Below are positions 1 to 10,793 of a stretch of DNA of 64,000 nucleotides, in pieces; the stretch's first letter is position 1; each line of letters begins with the position of its first letter. The position numbers and the translations under genes are program-made. The notes under the pieces are model-generated. The model did no database searches, had not been told where the DNA came from, and worked only from the letters and a program-made list of their open reading frames with translations. Origin of the DNA: Dermatemys mawii (taxonomy: Eukaryota; Chordata; Testudines; Dermatemydidae); NCBI GenBank assembly GCA_007922305.1, contig ML677364.1:16266260-16330259 (forward strand), written 5' to 3'.

Positions 1-374
1 TTTTTCAGCAGCAAGGTTGCAAGTGAAAAATCAAAGCCTGAGACAGAAGCTGCATTTTCTATCTTTGCTATTCTTTTCACTCCCTTTTGTATGTTTGTCT
101 TCTTAGGAAACGGGACTGGACTTTAACAACAACAGCAACAACAATTCCAGCCCAACTCTAAGACACTTACTGCCATCTAAGAGACTGGCAAACAAAGGTT
201 TCTTTTCTTTCTCAAGACTCTCTGCAGCTAAAGAGAAAAGGAATAAGATGAGTCGTTCAAATTAAAGCTTTACTTAACACTTCACCTGTCTAATACTTGA
301 ACAGTTTTTCCCTTCTTACAGTTTTAATAAAAAGTTAAAATAGGATTTCTAATGGTGTGTTTGCCATGCCAGCA
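1..374. other. Unassigned AT-rich sequence
   Basis: No gene or clear repeat is seen. There is a short CAA-rich patch near 126-143. The sequence ends where CR1 homology begins. Confidence 0.4.
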
Positions 375-938
375 GATCAAGGGACATGATTGTTCCCCTC
401 TATTTGACACTGGTGAGGCCTCATCTGGAGTACTGTCCAGTTTTGGGGCCCACACTATAAGAAGGATGTGGAAAAATTGGAAAGAGTCCAGAGGAGGGCA
501 ACAAAAATGATTAGGGGCCTGGAGCACGAGTTATGAGAAGAGTCTGAGGGAACTGGGATTGTTTAGTCTACAGAAGAGAAGAGTGAGGGGAGCTTTGATA
601 GCTGCTTTCTACTATCTGAAAGAGGGTTCCAAAGAGGATGGATCTAGACTGTTCTCTGTGGTACCAGATGACAGAACAAGGAGTAATGGTCTCAAATTGC
701 AGTGGGGGAGGTTTAGGTTGGATATTAGGAAAAACTTTTTCACTAGGAGGGTGGTGAAGCACTGGAATGGGTTACCTAGGGAAGTGGTGGAATCTCCTTC
801 CTTAGAGGTTTTTAAGGTCAGGCTTGACAAAGCCCTGGCTGAGATAATTTAGTTGGGGATTGGTCCTGCTTTGAGCAGGGGGTTGGACTAGATGACCTCC
901 TGAGGTCCCTTCCAACCCTGATATTCTATGATTCTATG
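375..938 (+). mobile_element. CR1 LINE, 5'-truncated 3' end
   Basis: The sequence matches the 3' part of chicken-repeat-1 (CR1) non-LTR retrotransposons as remembered from turtles and birds: the C-terminal end of ORF2, a short 3' UTR with the GAGGTCCCTTCCAACCCTGA block (near 901-920), and a terminal ATTCTATG repeat (two units ending at 938). The element is truncated at its 5' end, which is usual for copies made by target-primed reverse transcription. No target-site duplication could be defined, as is common for CR1. Confidence 0.93.
559..852 (+). pseudogene. CR1 ORF2 C-terminal fragment
   Basis: A 97-codon open stretch encodes the C-terminal tail of CR1 ORF2, downstream of the reverse-transcriptase core. 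Recognisable blocks are [10 protein letters not shown] at the start, [19 protein letters not shown] in the middle and [12 protein letters not shown] before the stop. The frame is already disturbed upstream (near 528-540 the usual EHMTYEERL block is scrambled), so this is a relic and not a gene. The methionine at 559 is internal to the original protein. Confidence 0.85.
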
Positions 939-3180
939 GTAATAGCCAGGCTCTATCAAATGGCAAACCTTGTTTAACACAATTTCATGTTGGACCGTGA
1001 CTGGGTTACATTAACACCTCAGACTCCCTGGGCCCATATATTGCATCTAAATGAATACAATAGTGAAGGAATTGTGCTTCTGTCACAATTGATCCTGGGG
1101 CTACTGCTGGGGCAGTGTGACTGTGCACAGCCCCTTACTCGCGACTAGGTACAAAAAACACAATCTACCCCCTGGACTGTAAACATCTTGGAGCAGGAGC
1201 CTGTCACAAATACCTCTGCAAAGTGTGATGCACACCTGTGACACTGAAGAAGTAATAAATAGTCAAATATATTGTTATAACTTGTCTATCTGAGATACTT
1301 GCATTTCCAGCACTTTGTAAAATATAACTATTATATTCATCCATTTTTTCATAAAATAAGGGAATTGCGATACTGGAGAAAGAAGGTCTCACATCTTTAT
1401 TAGTGTGTGCTGTCAGTGCAAACAAAATTGAAATGACCTATCTGCTAATAGGGATACTAGTATGTTGCATTTTATATGTGAAATCTGAATATGTAAGTAC
1501 ATTCAACTGGTTTTAATTTGAAGTATAAACATTCAATTTTGATCAACCACCTTTCAAACATTAACATCTATACAAGTTACAGGAGACCTATCTTTATCAT
1601 CAGCCTGTTGGTATTGCTGATATTTTACCTCTTCGTCATCTACACTTAAGTCTGTCTTGCTTTGAAATGCTGTGCATGTGCAGATGCAATAAAAAATCTG
1701 AATTACCTCTCACCCCTGGTGAGGGCGATCCCTCCAAATCAGAGCTGTGGCTATTGGCAGGCAGCACACAGCATTTGCACTGTGGCTGCCTGCATCCTGC
1801 TTGACCTACGTACGAATACTTCAATTTGCATGATCCCAACTGCTTGCCCAAACATTTCAGATACATAAGAAAAAGATAATTGCTGCTGCTGCCTGTCACT
1901 GGCACAGCATCATACTGTAGTATTCATGAGAGCTTGCACAAAACGGTAACATGTACTAACCTAGCAGGAGAGTTACAGAGTTAATAAATACAGGCATTAC
2001 CTTTTCCCCTATCTACATGTGGGAAATAAAGGAAAAGATTTTTATTTGTTTTATTTTTGGTTTTGCCAATACATTAGCTTTCCTCCTTTTTGTTTGTTAT
2101 TACATGGTTCAAAGCCCACCACAAAAACAAGGTCCCACTTTATTATAGGACAGTCAGGTTCAGCGCACAGCTTGCAATAAAGAAATTAGCAAACCAGAAG
2201 CTGCAATTCTGTAGAAACACTCGAAACCAAAGAGGATTTAAAGTGACAAGATCCAATTAAATTTAATTACCTGAGCTGTATTTTCATTTTAACTGACACT
2301 TTTTATTAAGGAACCACATGCACTAAAGCTAGAAACCTGGGCCAAATTGCATCCCAGTAATACAGTTATCTTATGCAAAATTCTGAGCGTCTAATTTTCT
2401 AAAATGAAATTAGAGAAATGGGGTTTGTAAAAGGTTCTCTTTGTCTGATACTATAAGACATTATTTGCAATGTACCTACTGTACTGTATTACTTTTGTTG
2501 CACTAGCATCGGATGTACCTAATAAACTTATTATTTGGGAAGTGTTTCAAAACAACATTATTATTTTTTGAAATATAGATACAGTCAATTTAAGTGAGAG
2601 AAACTTAGCAACTTAAAATCTCAAAGCTTACAGTCTGAAACTTAAAGTCTTAACAACTTTGATGTTAGAAACTTTTTCCTCAATCAGCACTTTTTAATTT
2701 TATGGTTAGGAGTTACATAAAACTGAACCAAATTGGGTGATCTGTATTCCTACTTTTATTTTTCACCATAACAGTAAAGTATAAAAAATCTCTATGAATA
2801 GCTACCTGTTGTGACACCTGCTCATGGCAGTATTATTCACATTTGTGTTTTTAAACATTTTTAAATAAAAACATGAAAGTTTGAAAAGTATCAGAGCTAC
2901 ATTGAACTACAGCTAACAAACAGAAACACAAATGTACATATGGAAGCTTAAAAGAGCAGTCCAAGAAATAGAACTTGTGTATCTTAAGAAAATGTTTTAG
3001 GTCTAGGTGGCAAAAGAAAGTTTAATATTGAAGAAATAACCAAAAGCGGCTGTGTTTTTACAAAATATGCAATAATAGGGAATGTTATCATGAGCTACAT
3101 CCATGAAATTGAAGTTTGTTTGCTTAGCTGAAAGAAATAATCCTTTGGTATATGTTTCTATATTAACAAAAGGGTGGTCC
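939..3180. other. Unassigned AT-rich non-coding sequence
   Basis: About 2.2 kb without a supportable gene. A piece near 1165-1260 (CTGTAAACATCTTGGAGCAG) resembles the 3' tail that follows MIR-type SINEs elsewhere in this window. Short overlapping ORFs on both strands around 1636-1905 have no recognisable motifs and look like chance. Confidence 0.4.
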
Positions 3181-3186
3181 ATGGTT

Positions 3187-3215
3187 TATATATATATTTA
3201 TATATATATAAAATA

Positions 3216-3255
<40 letters not shown>

Positions 3256-3264
3256 ACGCACACG
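3187..3264. repeat. (TA)n then (GT)n microsatellite
   Basis: An interrupted TA-rich tract (3187-3211) runs into an uninterrupted GT dinucleotide array (about 3218-3254), followed by CACGCACACGCG. Alternating purine-pyrimidine runs of this kind can adopt Z-DNA. The apparent Tyr-Ile and Cys-Val repeat peptide in one frame is an artefact of the array. Confidence 0.95.
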
Positions 3265-3270
3265 CGTAGC

Positions 3271-3390
3271 TGTGTCTCAATCTCTTCATCTGTAAATTAG
3301 GCATAATAAAAGTTAGACTTACCTACCTCTTAAGTGTATTGTGAAGATAAACTAATGTCTGTCAAGCACCTGGAAAATGTAAAGCATACA
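3271..3390 (+). repeat. MIR-type SINE, core and tail fragment
   Basis: The order CTCAATCTCTTCATCTGTAA, then a purine-rich spacer, then TGTGAAGATAAACTAATGTC and AAGCACCTGGAAAATG is the MIR core and proximal tail in plus orientation. The tRNA-like head is missing, probably replaced by the adjoining GT array. Confidence 0.7.
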
Positions 3391-3879
3391 TAGTACAGTG
3401 GTGGTGATGTCCAGCAGTCACATGCCTCCCACTCAGAATTTCTATTGTAGGAGTCCATTGTGGGAATTCTGAGTTTACCTCCCCAGGGAAGGAGTGAGGG
3501 ATTGGCCCGATCCATTGATGGCAATGAGAGCCTTTCCACTGACATGAAATTCTTTTGCTATTTCCTGGTCATCTGAGACTATGCCAGAATGTAGCATCAA
3601 AATTACCAGAAGCATCCTTGCAATCCATCATATCTGTGATGACACAGAGTGTTCCATTCGCAGATACCCTGAGCGAACCAAGTAATAAATACCAAAAGAC
3701 AATGAGAGAGGGAGAAGAATTTGAAATGGTAAGTTTAAATGTATTTCTATACCTAGTGAGCCTCCCCCTCAAATACTACCCTAGACTTTGTAATTGACAG
3801 AATCAGCACTCAAGTCCATTTTTACTTCAGTTTTTTTTTTCCTTACCCAGAACTTCCCTTTAAACATTGTTATCAAAAT

Positions 3880-4150
3880 TAGGGCTGGTTGAAAATTTTC
3901 CACTGAAAGTATTTTTTCACCAAAAATTGTGTTTTCAACCAAATGAAATTTTTCACAAAAAGTGCCTGCTTTTGACAGGAAGTTTTGCTTTTTCATGGAA
4001 ACCGCACACTCGAAAACGGAAAGTTTTCATTTAAAACAGAAAAAAAACTTCAAATGCTGCTGTTGTGCCTCATGGAAATTGTAGTTTGGGTGCTATATAT
4101 TCCACACTGTTTTGACAGGGGAATTCACTGATTTATGGTAGTTTCCAGCC
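3880..4150 (+). repeat. Old AT-rich interspersed repeat (GGGCTGG end)
   Basis: It starts with TAGGGCTGGTTGAAAATTTT and continues through many AAAATTTT/TTTTCA blocks to a CATGGAAATTGTAGTTTGGG segment. Similar pieces occur reversed near 56200-56440 (ATTATGGGAAATATAGTCC, then GATGGAAAATTCCCAGCC) and, more loosely, near 18460-18696, which ends TTGTCCAGCCCTA. This suggests an old family ending in TAGGGCTGG. The superfamily cannot be named. Confidence 0.45.
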
Positions 4151-4547
4151 CTTTTGTGCCTCCTGAGTACCACAGGGAGCAGTAATAAAGTACAGAATCT
4201 AGACCAATATATTCTGTTTACAGTGAAAACATGGCAAAGTGAGTGTTTTGGAGTGTTTATCCTTTAAAAATACAGTGCAGCCCACAATCAGTACCTATTG
4301 CACGGAATAGTTTCTGTGATCAGACTACCTAACTTTCTTCCTTCGAGACCCAATCCAACTCCAATTGAAGTCAAAGAAAAGACTCACATTGACTTCAGTG
4401 GGAGTTGGTTCATGCTTTTGAGTACACGCATCAACTCTATACTCCGAACGGGGGTAAAATCTGATGAAGTGCAGAGATAATTTGAAACCAACATCTTCCA
4501 TCCCTTCCCAAAAAGCAGTATTGTTAAGAAAAAAATAAAGTAGTCTT

Positions 4548-5710
4548 TATGATTGAAAGCACCCCTGTATTCATAACCTATATGTTATTGCAATAGTCTT
4601 TGGGCAAAACATTCCTTGTGAGGTATCATTTAAAAACTAATAACACACTGATCATTGTTATGTGTAATGTATGTACAAAATGTATATTAAGAGTTATGAA
4701 CATAAGTTGAAGTTATGACCACAGTGTGTTTACCAGACAAGTCTGGGGAGTGGGTAAATCAGTTTCTCAAAGACAAAGGACATGCTGATGCCTCTAGCCA
4801 GGTGTCAATTGACCGGCAATCACCCTTCAAGTGGCCATTTTTTGACAAGCAGAGGAGCAGGAACTGATCAATCTGCATTTCAGCAAACAACTGGAACCTC
4901 TTTCACCATGAGACTCCATAGCTTCATCCTCACATCTGGAGTGAGCTTTATCTAGGAATAATCCTAAGGAAAATGCTTTTCAATGTGTATCTGGACTACC
5001 AAAGGGAGGGGCAAAATCACCCCAAGCTCTCTCTGTCTATCTCTCTCTCATCTAAGAAAATAGAGGAACCAGCCTTTTGAGTAGGTGAGATTGCTGACCA
5101 AAATCTTCAGTCAGAATCTTGCTGGGAACATGTAGTAAGGATTTTATTTTGAGCAAAGTTTAGCTTGTTAAGTCTTAGCTACTAGAAAGTGTTTTCTCTT
5201 TATTGGTCTTGTAACCATTTCTGACTTTAATAACTCATCCTTATATTTGCTTAACATCTCTTTGTAGTTAAATATGCTTGTTTTAATTTTATTTAACATA
5301 AAGTAATCCAGTGCTATGTTTAAACTGATCTGTTTGGTAAGTCCAGTTAAAGTAGCAAAGTGTTGGCTATTGGGGTAATGGAACTGCCCAGGAGAGATCT
5401 GTACAGTATAGAATACGTTTGGAGAGAAATTCAGGACTAGGAGTAGGTTGGGGTCATCCTGCAAGTAGTGATCAAGGCCGGTGAAAGCCAGAGTGTGGCT
5501 GGAGAACTTCTGATGAGGTGCTAAGGTCAGAACTGTTGGACTAGGGCTGCAACTATACACAGACTCTCTAGGGTGTGACCTGCATGTTGTTTGGCTTTTT
5601 ATGAGAGGCCCAGGTTGGGAGCTACAGCAGCAAAGCATTGTGAGGCACCCAAGGTTGCAGGGCAGATGGTGATACAACCCCTGGTCTGCACTGCACCCCA
5701 GAATGTGACA
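4548..5710 (+). mobile_element. LTR-like element (probable solo LTR), 1.16 kb
   Basis: A long interspersed repeat recognised from turtle genomes starts TATGATTGAAAGC and ends GCACCCCAGAATGTGACA. It is flanked by a 5-bp direct repeat GTCTT at 4543-4547 and 5711-5715, the length expected for retroviral or gypsy-type integration. The ends fit TG...CA if the first G has mutated to A. No internal coding region lies beside it, so a solo LTR is the simplest reading. The 5' part aligns loosely with the element at 8744 (GGTATCATTTAAAAACTAAT against GATATCATTGGAAAGATTAT). The 169-codon antisense ORF at 5168-5677 lies inside it and has no protein motif. Confidence 0.55.
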
Positions 5711-5715
5711 GTCTT

Positions 5716-6330
5716 CTCTTGCATAGGAAAGAATTTTTTATAACATTTTCGGATTCTTCTGTTATTTCTATTACTTGTGATCTTTTCCCCAACTTTAAAT
5801 CCTCCTGAGATGTGAACTGCTTGGGACATGTTAAACAACAAAAGAGCTACTTACTCACCCAGTTCAGGGATATTTAGTGACACAATCAAACAGTTTAACC
5901 ATGATAGCATCAAGCAGGCTGACAGAAAAGCAAGGATGAATTATTATATAATCCAAATTTTGTACGTTCCAATTACTGGCTCAGAGAAACATCTTTTTTT
6001 CTTTCTCAGTAAATTAAAATTAACATCTTTCCAGTCCCATATTTAGAAGCAAAAAAATTCAAGAAATGTTTGAAAATCAAAATCAAGTGTTTTTAAAGAG
6101 TGATGCATCATTACATGAAAAAAGAAAACTTAATGTAGGGTTCAATCTCAAATGTACACTGAATGATTTTAGAACTCCACTCATGAAAGCAAACAAATAA
6201 CATTGTTCCACTATATGCTGGTTAATAATACATGTTCAGTACAGTCTGAAAACTTGTTGGTAGCTGTGAAATCAATTGGTGATCTTAATCCAGTTTCTAA
6301 TGTCGGGATCACAAATTCACTTTGTTGTTG
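5716..6330. other. Unassigned AT-rich sequence
   Basis: No gene, RNA or recognisable repeat was seen in this stretch. Confidence 0.35.
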
Positions 6331-6339
6331 TTTGTACTG

Positions 6340-6765
6340 AAGGCTCCAGTTGAGATGGGCCTCCCATTGCACTAGGTGCTTTATATACTCATTGTACGAG
6401 ACACGCCATGCATGACTTGAAGAGCTTGCAAACTAAATAGATAAGACAGACGAAGGGAGGATGAAATAAAGTATTATTATTATCCCCGTTTTACAGATGA
6501 AGAATTGAGGAGTAGAGTGATTTCATGATTAATCCAAGCAGGGCTACTGGAACAATTTGTATAATGGGGATGCTGAGAGCCACTGAACCAAATTTTAAAC
6601 CCTGTATATAATGGAATCCACTTCAGTCAGGAGCTGTTGCAGCACCCCAGTACCCCTAGTTCTAGCACCTGTGTATCCAAGGTGTCAGAGCGAGTCTGTG
6701 ACAAAGCAAGAAGTTGAACCTAGATCTCTTAAGTCCCAGGCAACTGCCTTAACCACAAGACCACA
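6340..6765 (-). repeat. MIR-type SINE split by a small MITE
   Basis: Reading the minus strand, the tRNA-like head is at 6765-6690 (on the plus strand it shows AGTTGAACCTAGATCTC and CCTTAACCACAAGACCAC), the core lies around 6475-6538 (plus-strand TATCCCCGTTTTACAGATGA), and a long 3' tail reaches 6340 (plus-strand GAAGAGCTTGCAAACTAAAT). The core is interrupted at 6539-6673 by a separate insertion. This copy ties the MIR head and the AAGAGCTTACAGTCTA-type tail together as one element, which helps in reading partial copies elsewhere. Confidence 0.8.
6539..6673. mobile_element. 135-bp hAT-like MITE inside a MIR
   Basis: The insert begins CAGGGCTACTGGAACAA and ends TTCTAGCACCTGTG. The ends are imperfect inverted repeats (CAGGGCTACTGGAAC against CACAGGTGCTAGAAC). 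It is flanked by AATCCAAG (6531-6538) and TATCCAAG (6674-6681), a 7/8 match to an 8-bp duplication, and removing it restores a continuous MIR core. The 8-bp duplication and CAG-type end point to the hAT superfamily. It has no coding capacity. Confidence 0.6.
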
Positions 6766-6766
6766 T

Positions 6767-8743
6767 TCCCTCTGTATCACTGGGTCACTTGACTCCCCTG
6801 TTGACGGGGGAGGTGCGGGTAGGTGGCCAAAATTTATGTGAGTGGCATCACAACACGGTGCATGGGGTTGCATCGCTTTGCAGCCCCATGTGCCATGTCA
6901 CTGTCACAACACTTGGAGCAGGTACCTTGGCCAGGACATGGTCACGGGTTAGTCCTGCTCCAGACATGTGAACCCACATAGAACCTTCCCAAGACTCATT
7001 GGTAGATTGGGACCCACTGCTTGGGAAATACAGAACTAGAAGGCTTTATTTATTAGGCACCAAATCCCAATTAGTTTTATATTTGCCATTAGAATTAGTA
7101 TTTTTTCATATACAAATAATTAAATGTGCTGAAAGAATCATATTGGAAGCGGCTGTCAGTAATAGCAACACCTCTCATCAGGCAAAGCAAAGGGGATAAA
7201 GGGGAGAAATCCGGAGATCCCATTTGTTTGCTTGGTTAAGCTTTATTGTTATGCTCTGTCCTCTCTTTTGTACTAATCTTTCCCCATCTGCTGCCAGCTA
7301 GGCCAAGCTCAAACAGCAGTGTCAATTCAAGGGTCAGAAAGGTCAGCAGTGACACCCGATTTAAGTGTTATTCGCTCTGATGCCCTGACAAGACAGATAC
7401 AGCGTGGCCTGACTAAAGTGATATATGTTAAATTTGTTGCAAATTACTGGCATGATGGATCTATTGATGACCCATTGCAGCTGTCAGGATGTCTCTATCA
7501 GTCTCTCAGTTATGCTTTCTCTTGATGCTCTGCCCCATCCCCCTCCACTACCACTGAGCCAAGTACACGTTGTTGCATCGTCACCGAACAGCACCTCAGG
7601 GTAGAACATGAAAAGAGACAAAGCAGCAGTACCCTGGTGTGCAACTGCAGAGGACTAAAAGGTGTCTTAAAGATACAGGTTTCATTTTTATAGACCTCAG
7701 GTTTCTTTCATTTATGTATAGATCTTAATCACAACACCTATTACAAAGGAAATATTTGTAATATGTTTTCATATTCATCCAAAATATTTTAAACGCTGAC
7801 ATCTGTTAGCCATACTTAAAAGTAAATTTTAATTGTAAAAGATTCTGTAAAGTGATTTTAGGCCACGGTTCTTCCCCCACCCTCTTCTGCTTACACAACA
7901 CAGTGGAGAACTAAGTGCCCCCAAATTCCACAATGGAAGGTTAGAGGTGGAAGACACAGGGAGAGGAAAGGAGACTGTGCTGTACAGTCTCTGGGCACTG
8001 CTGCATAGCCACCTCTCTCCCCTTCAAAGCCACTGCCATTAAAATCCAGAATCATTTGACGGGAGACGGGGTAGCAAGTCAGGGCAGCGGCCACAATACA
8101 CAGCATCTTCCTCCTGTTTCCTTTCATGTCCATCCGGACTTAAGAGTCACTAAGCATCCACAAATTATTTGCTACTCAGAGCAGCAGTAAATCCCCCTTA
8201 ATGGCCTCCTTGCACCACAGAAGTGGTAAGTATGTGGGGAGCCAGGTCTGACAGGTGTCATTTCCATGCAGCAAGGTGGGAGGCTGGGAGAGGCATGGAA
8301 AACCAGAGATCTTTGGGGATTAAAGTCTTCCCAACTGTTGCAGGGCACTCATATCTCCAGACCTGCTCTGTCTTGCCCATGACAGGAGGATAATACTGCG
8401 GAGGCTTAGCAGCTCAGGAGATACAGACTTGTCTGGCCCTTCCACGCCTTTCAGCACAAGAAGAGAAAGCTTATAGTCAAGATGATAAAATACATATCTT
8501 GTCATAGACATATTATTTATTATTAATAAAAAGTGACAGCACTTTTGATTGTGCAGTTTTTCCCCACTTATTTTTACATTTCACCCATCTTGGCCTCTGA
8601 TACGTCACCAGTCGGTTTTGTTTCCATTTCTAATCATCTTCACTTTCGGCTTCTCTTTGTTTGTTTTTAATTCAAAACCTAAAATTGTTTCTAACCCATC
8701 CCTTTGGTCTGACATTGCAGGGTTATCTTGAATACTGTTGCAA
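6767..8743. other. Unassigned sequence, possible old repeat at 6790-7010
   Basis: No gene is supportable. The GTGAGTGGCATCACAACAC and GTCACAACACTTGGAGCAGG segments near 6838-6920 resemble a dispersed repeat, but its ends could not be defined. From 7200 to 8743 there is ordinary AT-rich sequence. Short ORFs on both strands near 7891-8133 and 8320-8511 lack motifs. Confidence 0.35.
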
Positions 8744-8907
8744 TGTTACACTCCATATTCTTTATGACAATGTGCTTATGATATGGATATGACATAACTA
8801 AGAGATATTTTATGCTAGATGGCTTATCTAAGATATCATTGGAAAGATTATGATTTGCTGAATGTGATTATCCAATTTGTATGCATGTATCATTTCTGTA
8901 TCTAAAG

Positions 8908-9255
8908 TGGTGGTTCTCAAACTATGTGTTGCGGCTGTTCCTTTTCTTCGCAGGCTGCCGCAAGCCATGTGTGTCCGCCGAAATGCCACCAAAGTGATTG
9001 TTTCCGCTTTCGGCGGCATTTCAGCAGACATGCTGTGCGCTTCACAGTGTCCGCCAAAAAGCCGCCAAAACCAGAAACAATCACTTCGGCGGCTTTTCGG
9101 AGGATTCTCTGGAGACCACGGCATATCTGCAGAAAAGTCGCTGAAAGGGAAAGAGATCTATTTGGCGGCACTTCAGCAGTGCAGGGAGCTCGCGACCCCC
9201 TGGGAATTGGCCGCGATGCCCAGGGGGCTCGCAACCCGCAGTTTGACAACTGCTG
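8908..9255. mobile_element. hAT MITE, 348 bp
   Basis: The terminal inverted repeats are TGGTGGTTCTCAAACT and, on the other end, AGTTTGACAACTGCTG, both variants of the CAGTGGTTCTCAAACT terminus of non-autonomous hAT elements. The flanks ATCTAAAG (8900-8907) and ATCCAAAG (9256-9263) are an 8-bp target duplication with one mismatch. The interior has repeated CCGCCGAAATGCC-like blocks in both orientations, which create long overlapping but meaningless ORFs on both strands. It is related to the MITE at 19078-19399. Confidence 0.9.
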
Positions 9256-10128
9256 ATCCAAAGTTAGGGATATGGACTATGTAAGAATGACATAAGAATA
9301 CACTGGATGTGTATTGGGAAGACACCCACTGGACAACAGGCCATCAGATTTGGTGGGCTATTAGGAAGGAACAAGACTGTGAAGATACTAATCTCTCTCC
9401 TTCCTGTGAGGAGTCCTGGTACATAGCTGTGATACTACTAGGTCAGGTGGTCTTGTCACCTGATGCTAAACATCTTGAACTTCTTGTAACTTTCCACTAA
9501 AAGGAGAGCGGGGTCGAGATTGGGAAACAAAAGATTACTGCTTTATGTAAATCTTATTTAAGGGTGGGGAGGAAAGCAAACGAGACTCTCCTCCATTGCC
9601 AACCCAAGAAGAAGAAGTTCTGAAGGAACCTGAAAGGACAAAGGAACTATCCTGGAGAGAAAGGCAAGGGAGAGTTCAGACTGAGGCAGAAGTCCAGGCT
9701 ATAAGAAGAAATAAGTGGAACCCTGACCTACAGAAACTCTGCATCCTGCCTAATTCAACATTTAGGGTGAGAAACTACATTCTGTAACCAGCTAATCAAG
9801 CTTAGTTTGCATGTTTTGTTTTATTTGCTTAGTAATCTGCTTTGTTCTGTTTGCTATCCCTTTAACCACTTGAAATCTGCCTTTTTTAGTTAATAAAATG
9901 TGTTTTGTTTATTATTATACCCAGTTTCTGTAATTTCTAATGGGGGGCAAGAAGTGGTACATATCTCTCTTCACATTGAGGAAGAGAGCAACATTTTATG
10001 AGCTTACACTGTGCAGATTCTTCTATACAGTGCAAGACAATACATCTTTGGGTCTGCACTCCCAGAGAGGTAGGTACCTGAGTGCTGGGGCAAGTCCCTT
10101 CAGCTTAGTCTTTCCAGAGCTGATCTCA

Positions 10129-10413
10129 GGGCTGGTCTTCACTAGTGTGGGGGATCGGCTGTAGATACGCAATTTCAGCTACATTAATAACGTAGCTGAA
10201 ATCAGCGTATCTACAGTCAACTTACCTGCCACCCTCATGGTGGTGGCGGTCAGCGGCACGCTCCCCTGTCGACTCCAGCTTGTGCCGTTTGGCGAGCTGG
10301 AGTTCCGGAGTTGACGGGAGCGCCGCTGGCGATCGATTTATTGTGTCTTGAGGAGACGCGATAAATCGATTGCCATAAGATCGATCCCTCCCCGCTGTAG
10401 TAAAGACAAGCCC
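10129..10413 (+). mobile_element. Harbinger-like MITE with three internal hairpins
   Basis: The ends are GGGCTGGTCTTCAC and GTAAAGACAAGCCC (inverted), flanked by TCA at 10126-10128 and 10414-10416, a 3-bp duplication like those of PIF/Harbinger elements. Inside are three hairpins: CTGTAGATACGC...GCGTATCTACAG (10159-10216, about 24-bp arms), a second with GTCGACTCCAGCT and AGCTGGAGTTCCGG (about 10267-10323), and a third with GATCGATTTAT and ATAAATCGAT (about 10331-10371). There is no ORF. It is inserted in the LTR-like element that surrounds it. Confidence 0.75.
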
Positions 10414-10793
10414 TCAGTGTCTGTGTCATTCTGCAGTTGGGTGTGTCCCTGCCTATCTATGTGCTAGAGGAAGCTTAAGAGCCTGGCTCAGCAAGACAGG
10501 ATTCATGGATATTGTACTAACTGAGAGACACGAAGCACTCTGAAGAGGCTCTTAAGAGCTCTCGGCATCTTTGAAGGAGTGGTCTGAGCCTCTGTGACTT
10601 GTGTGAAAACAGCCTGCTGGCAGAACCTTTGGCTACTTCTGGTAGGATAAATGAGAGCAATGACTACAACTCTTTTCTAGAGACCTAGGATCACAGACAA
10701 GAGGGATGATTAGCCTAGGACCGGTGCTAAAAAACTCAGTCATCTGTATCCCACTATGACTTATATCATAGACTTTGAAGGCGGTTTTAAGAA

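Larger units (their letters stand above)
8744..10550 (+). mobile_element. LTR-like element carrying two MITE insertions
   Basis: An interspersed repeat starts TGTTACACTCCATATTC and continues through GATATCATTGGAAAG and an AGTTAATAAAATGTGTTTTG segment with an AATAAA polyadenylation signal (near 9890-9902). It is interrupted by a hAT MITE at 8908-9255 and a Harbinger-like MITE at 10129-10413. After the second insert the sequence resumes with TCAGTGTCTGTGTCATTCTG. The 5' part is alignable with the LTR-like element at 4548-5710. The 3' boundary is uncertain (10490-10720) and no terminal duplication was found, so the LTR assignment rests on similarity and on the AATAAA. Confidence 0.45.

Noticed and set aside
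5168..5677. 169-codon minus-strand ORF
   Set aside because: It lies antisense within the LTR-like element and shows no protein motif; open by chance.
8877..9284. Overlapping ORFs of 98-135 codons on both strands
   Set aside because: They all fall in the palindromic hAT MITE at 8908-9255, whose inverted CCGCCGAAATGCC blocks keep several frames open.
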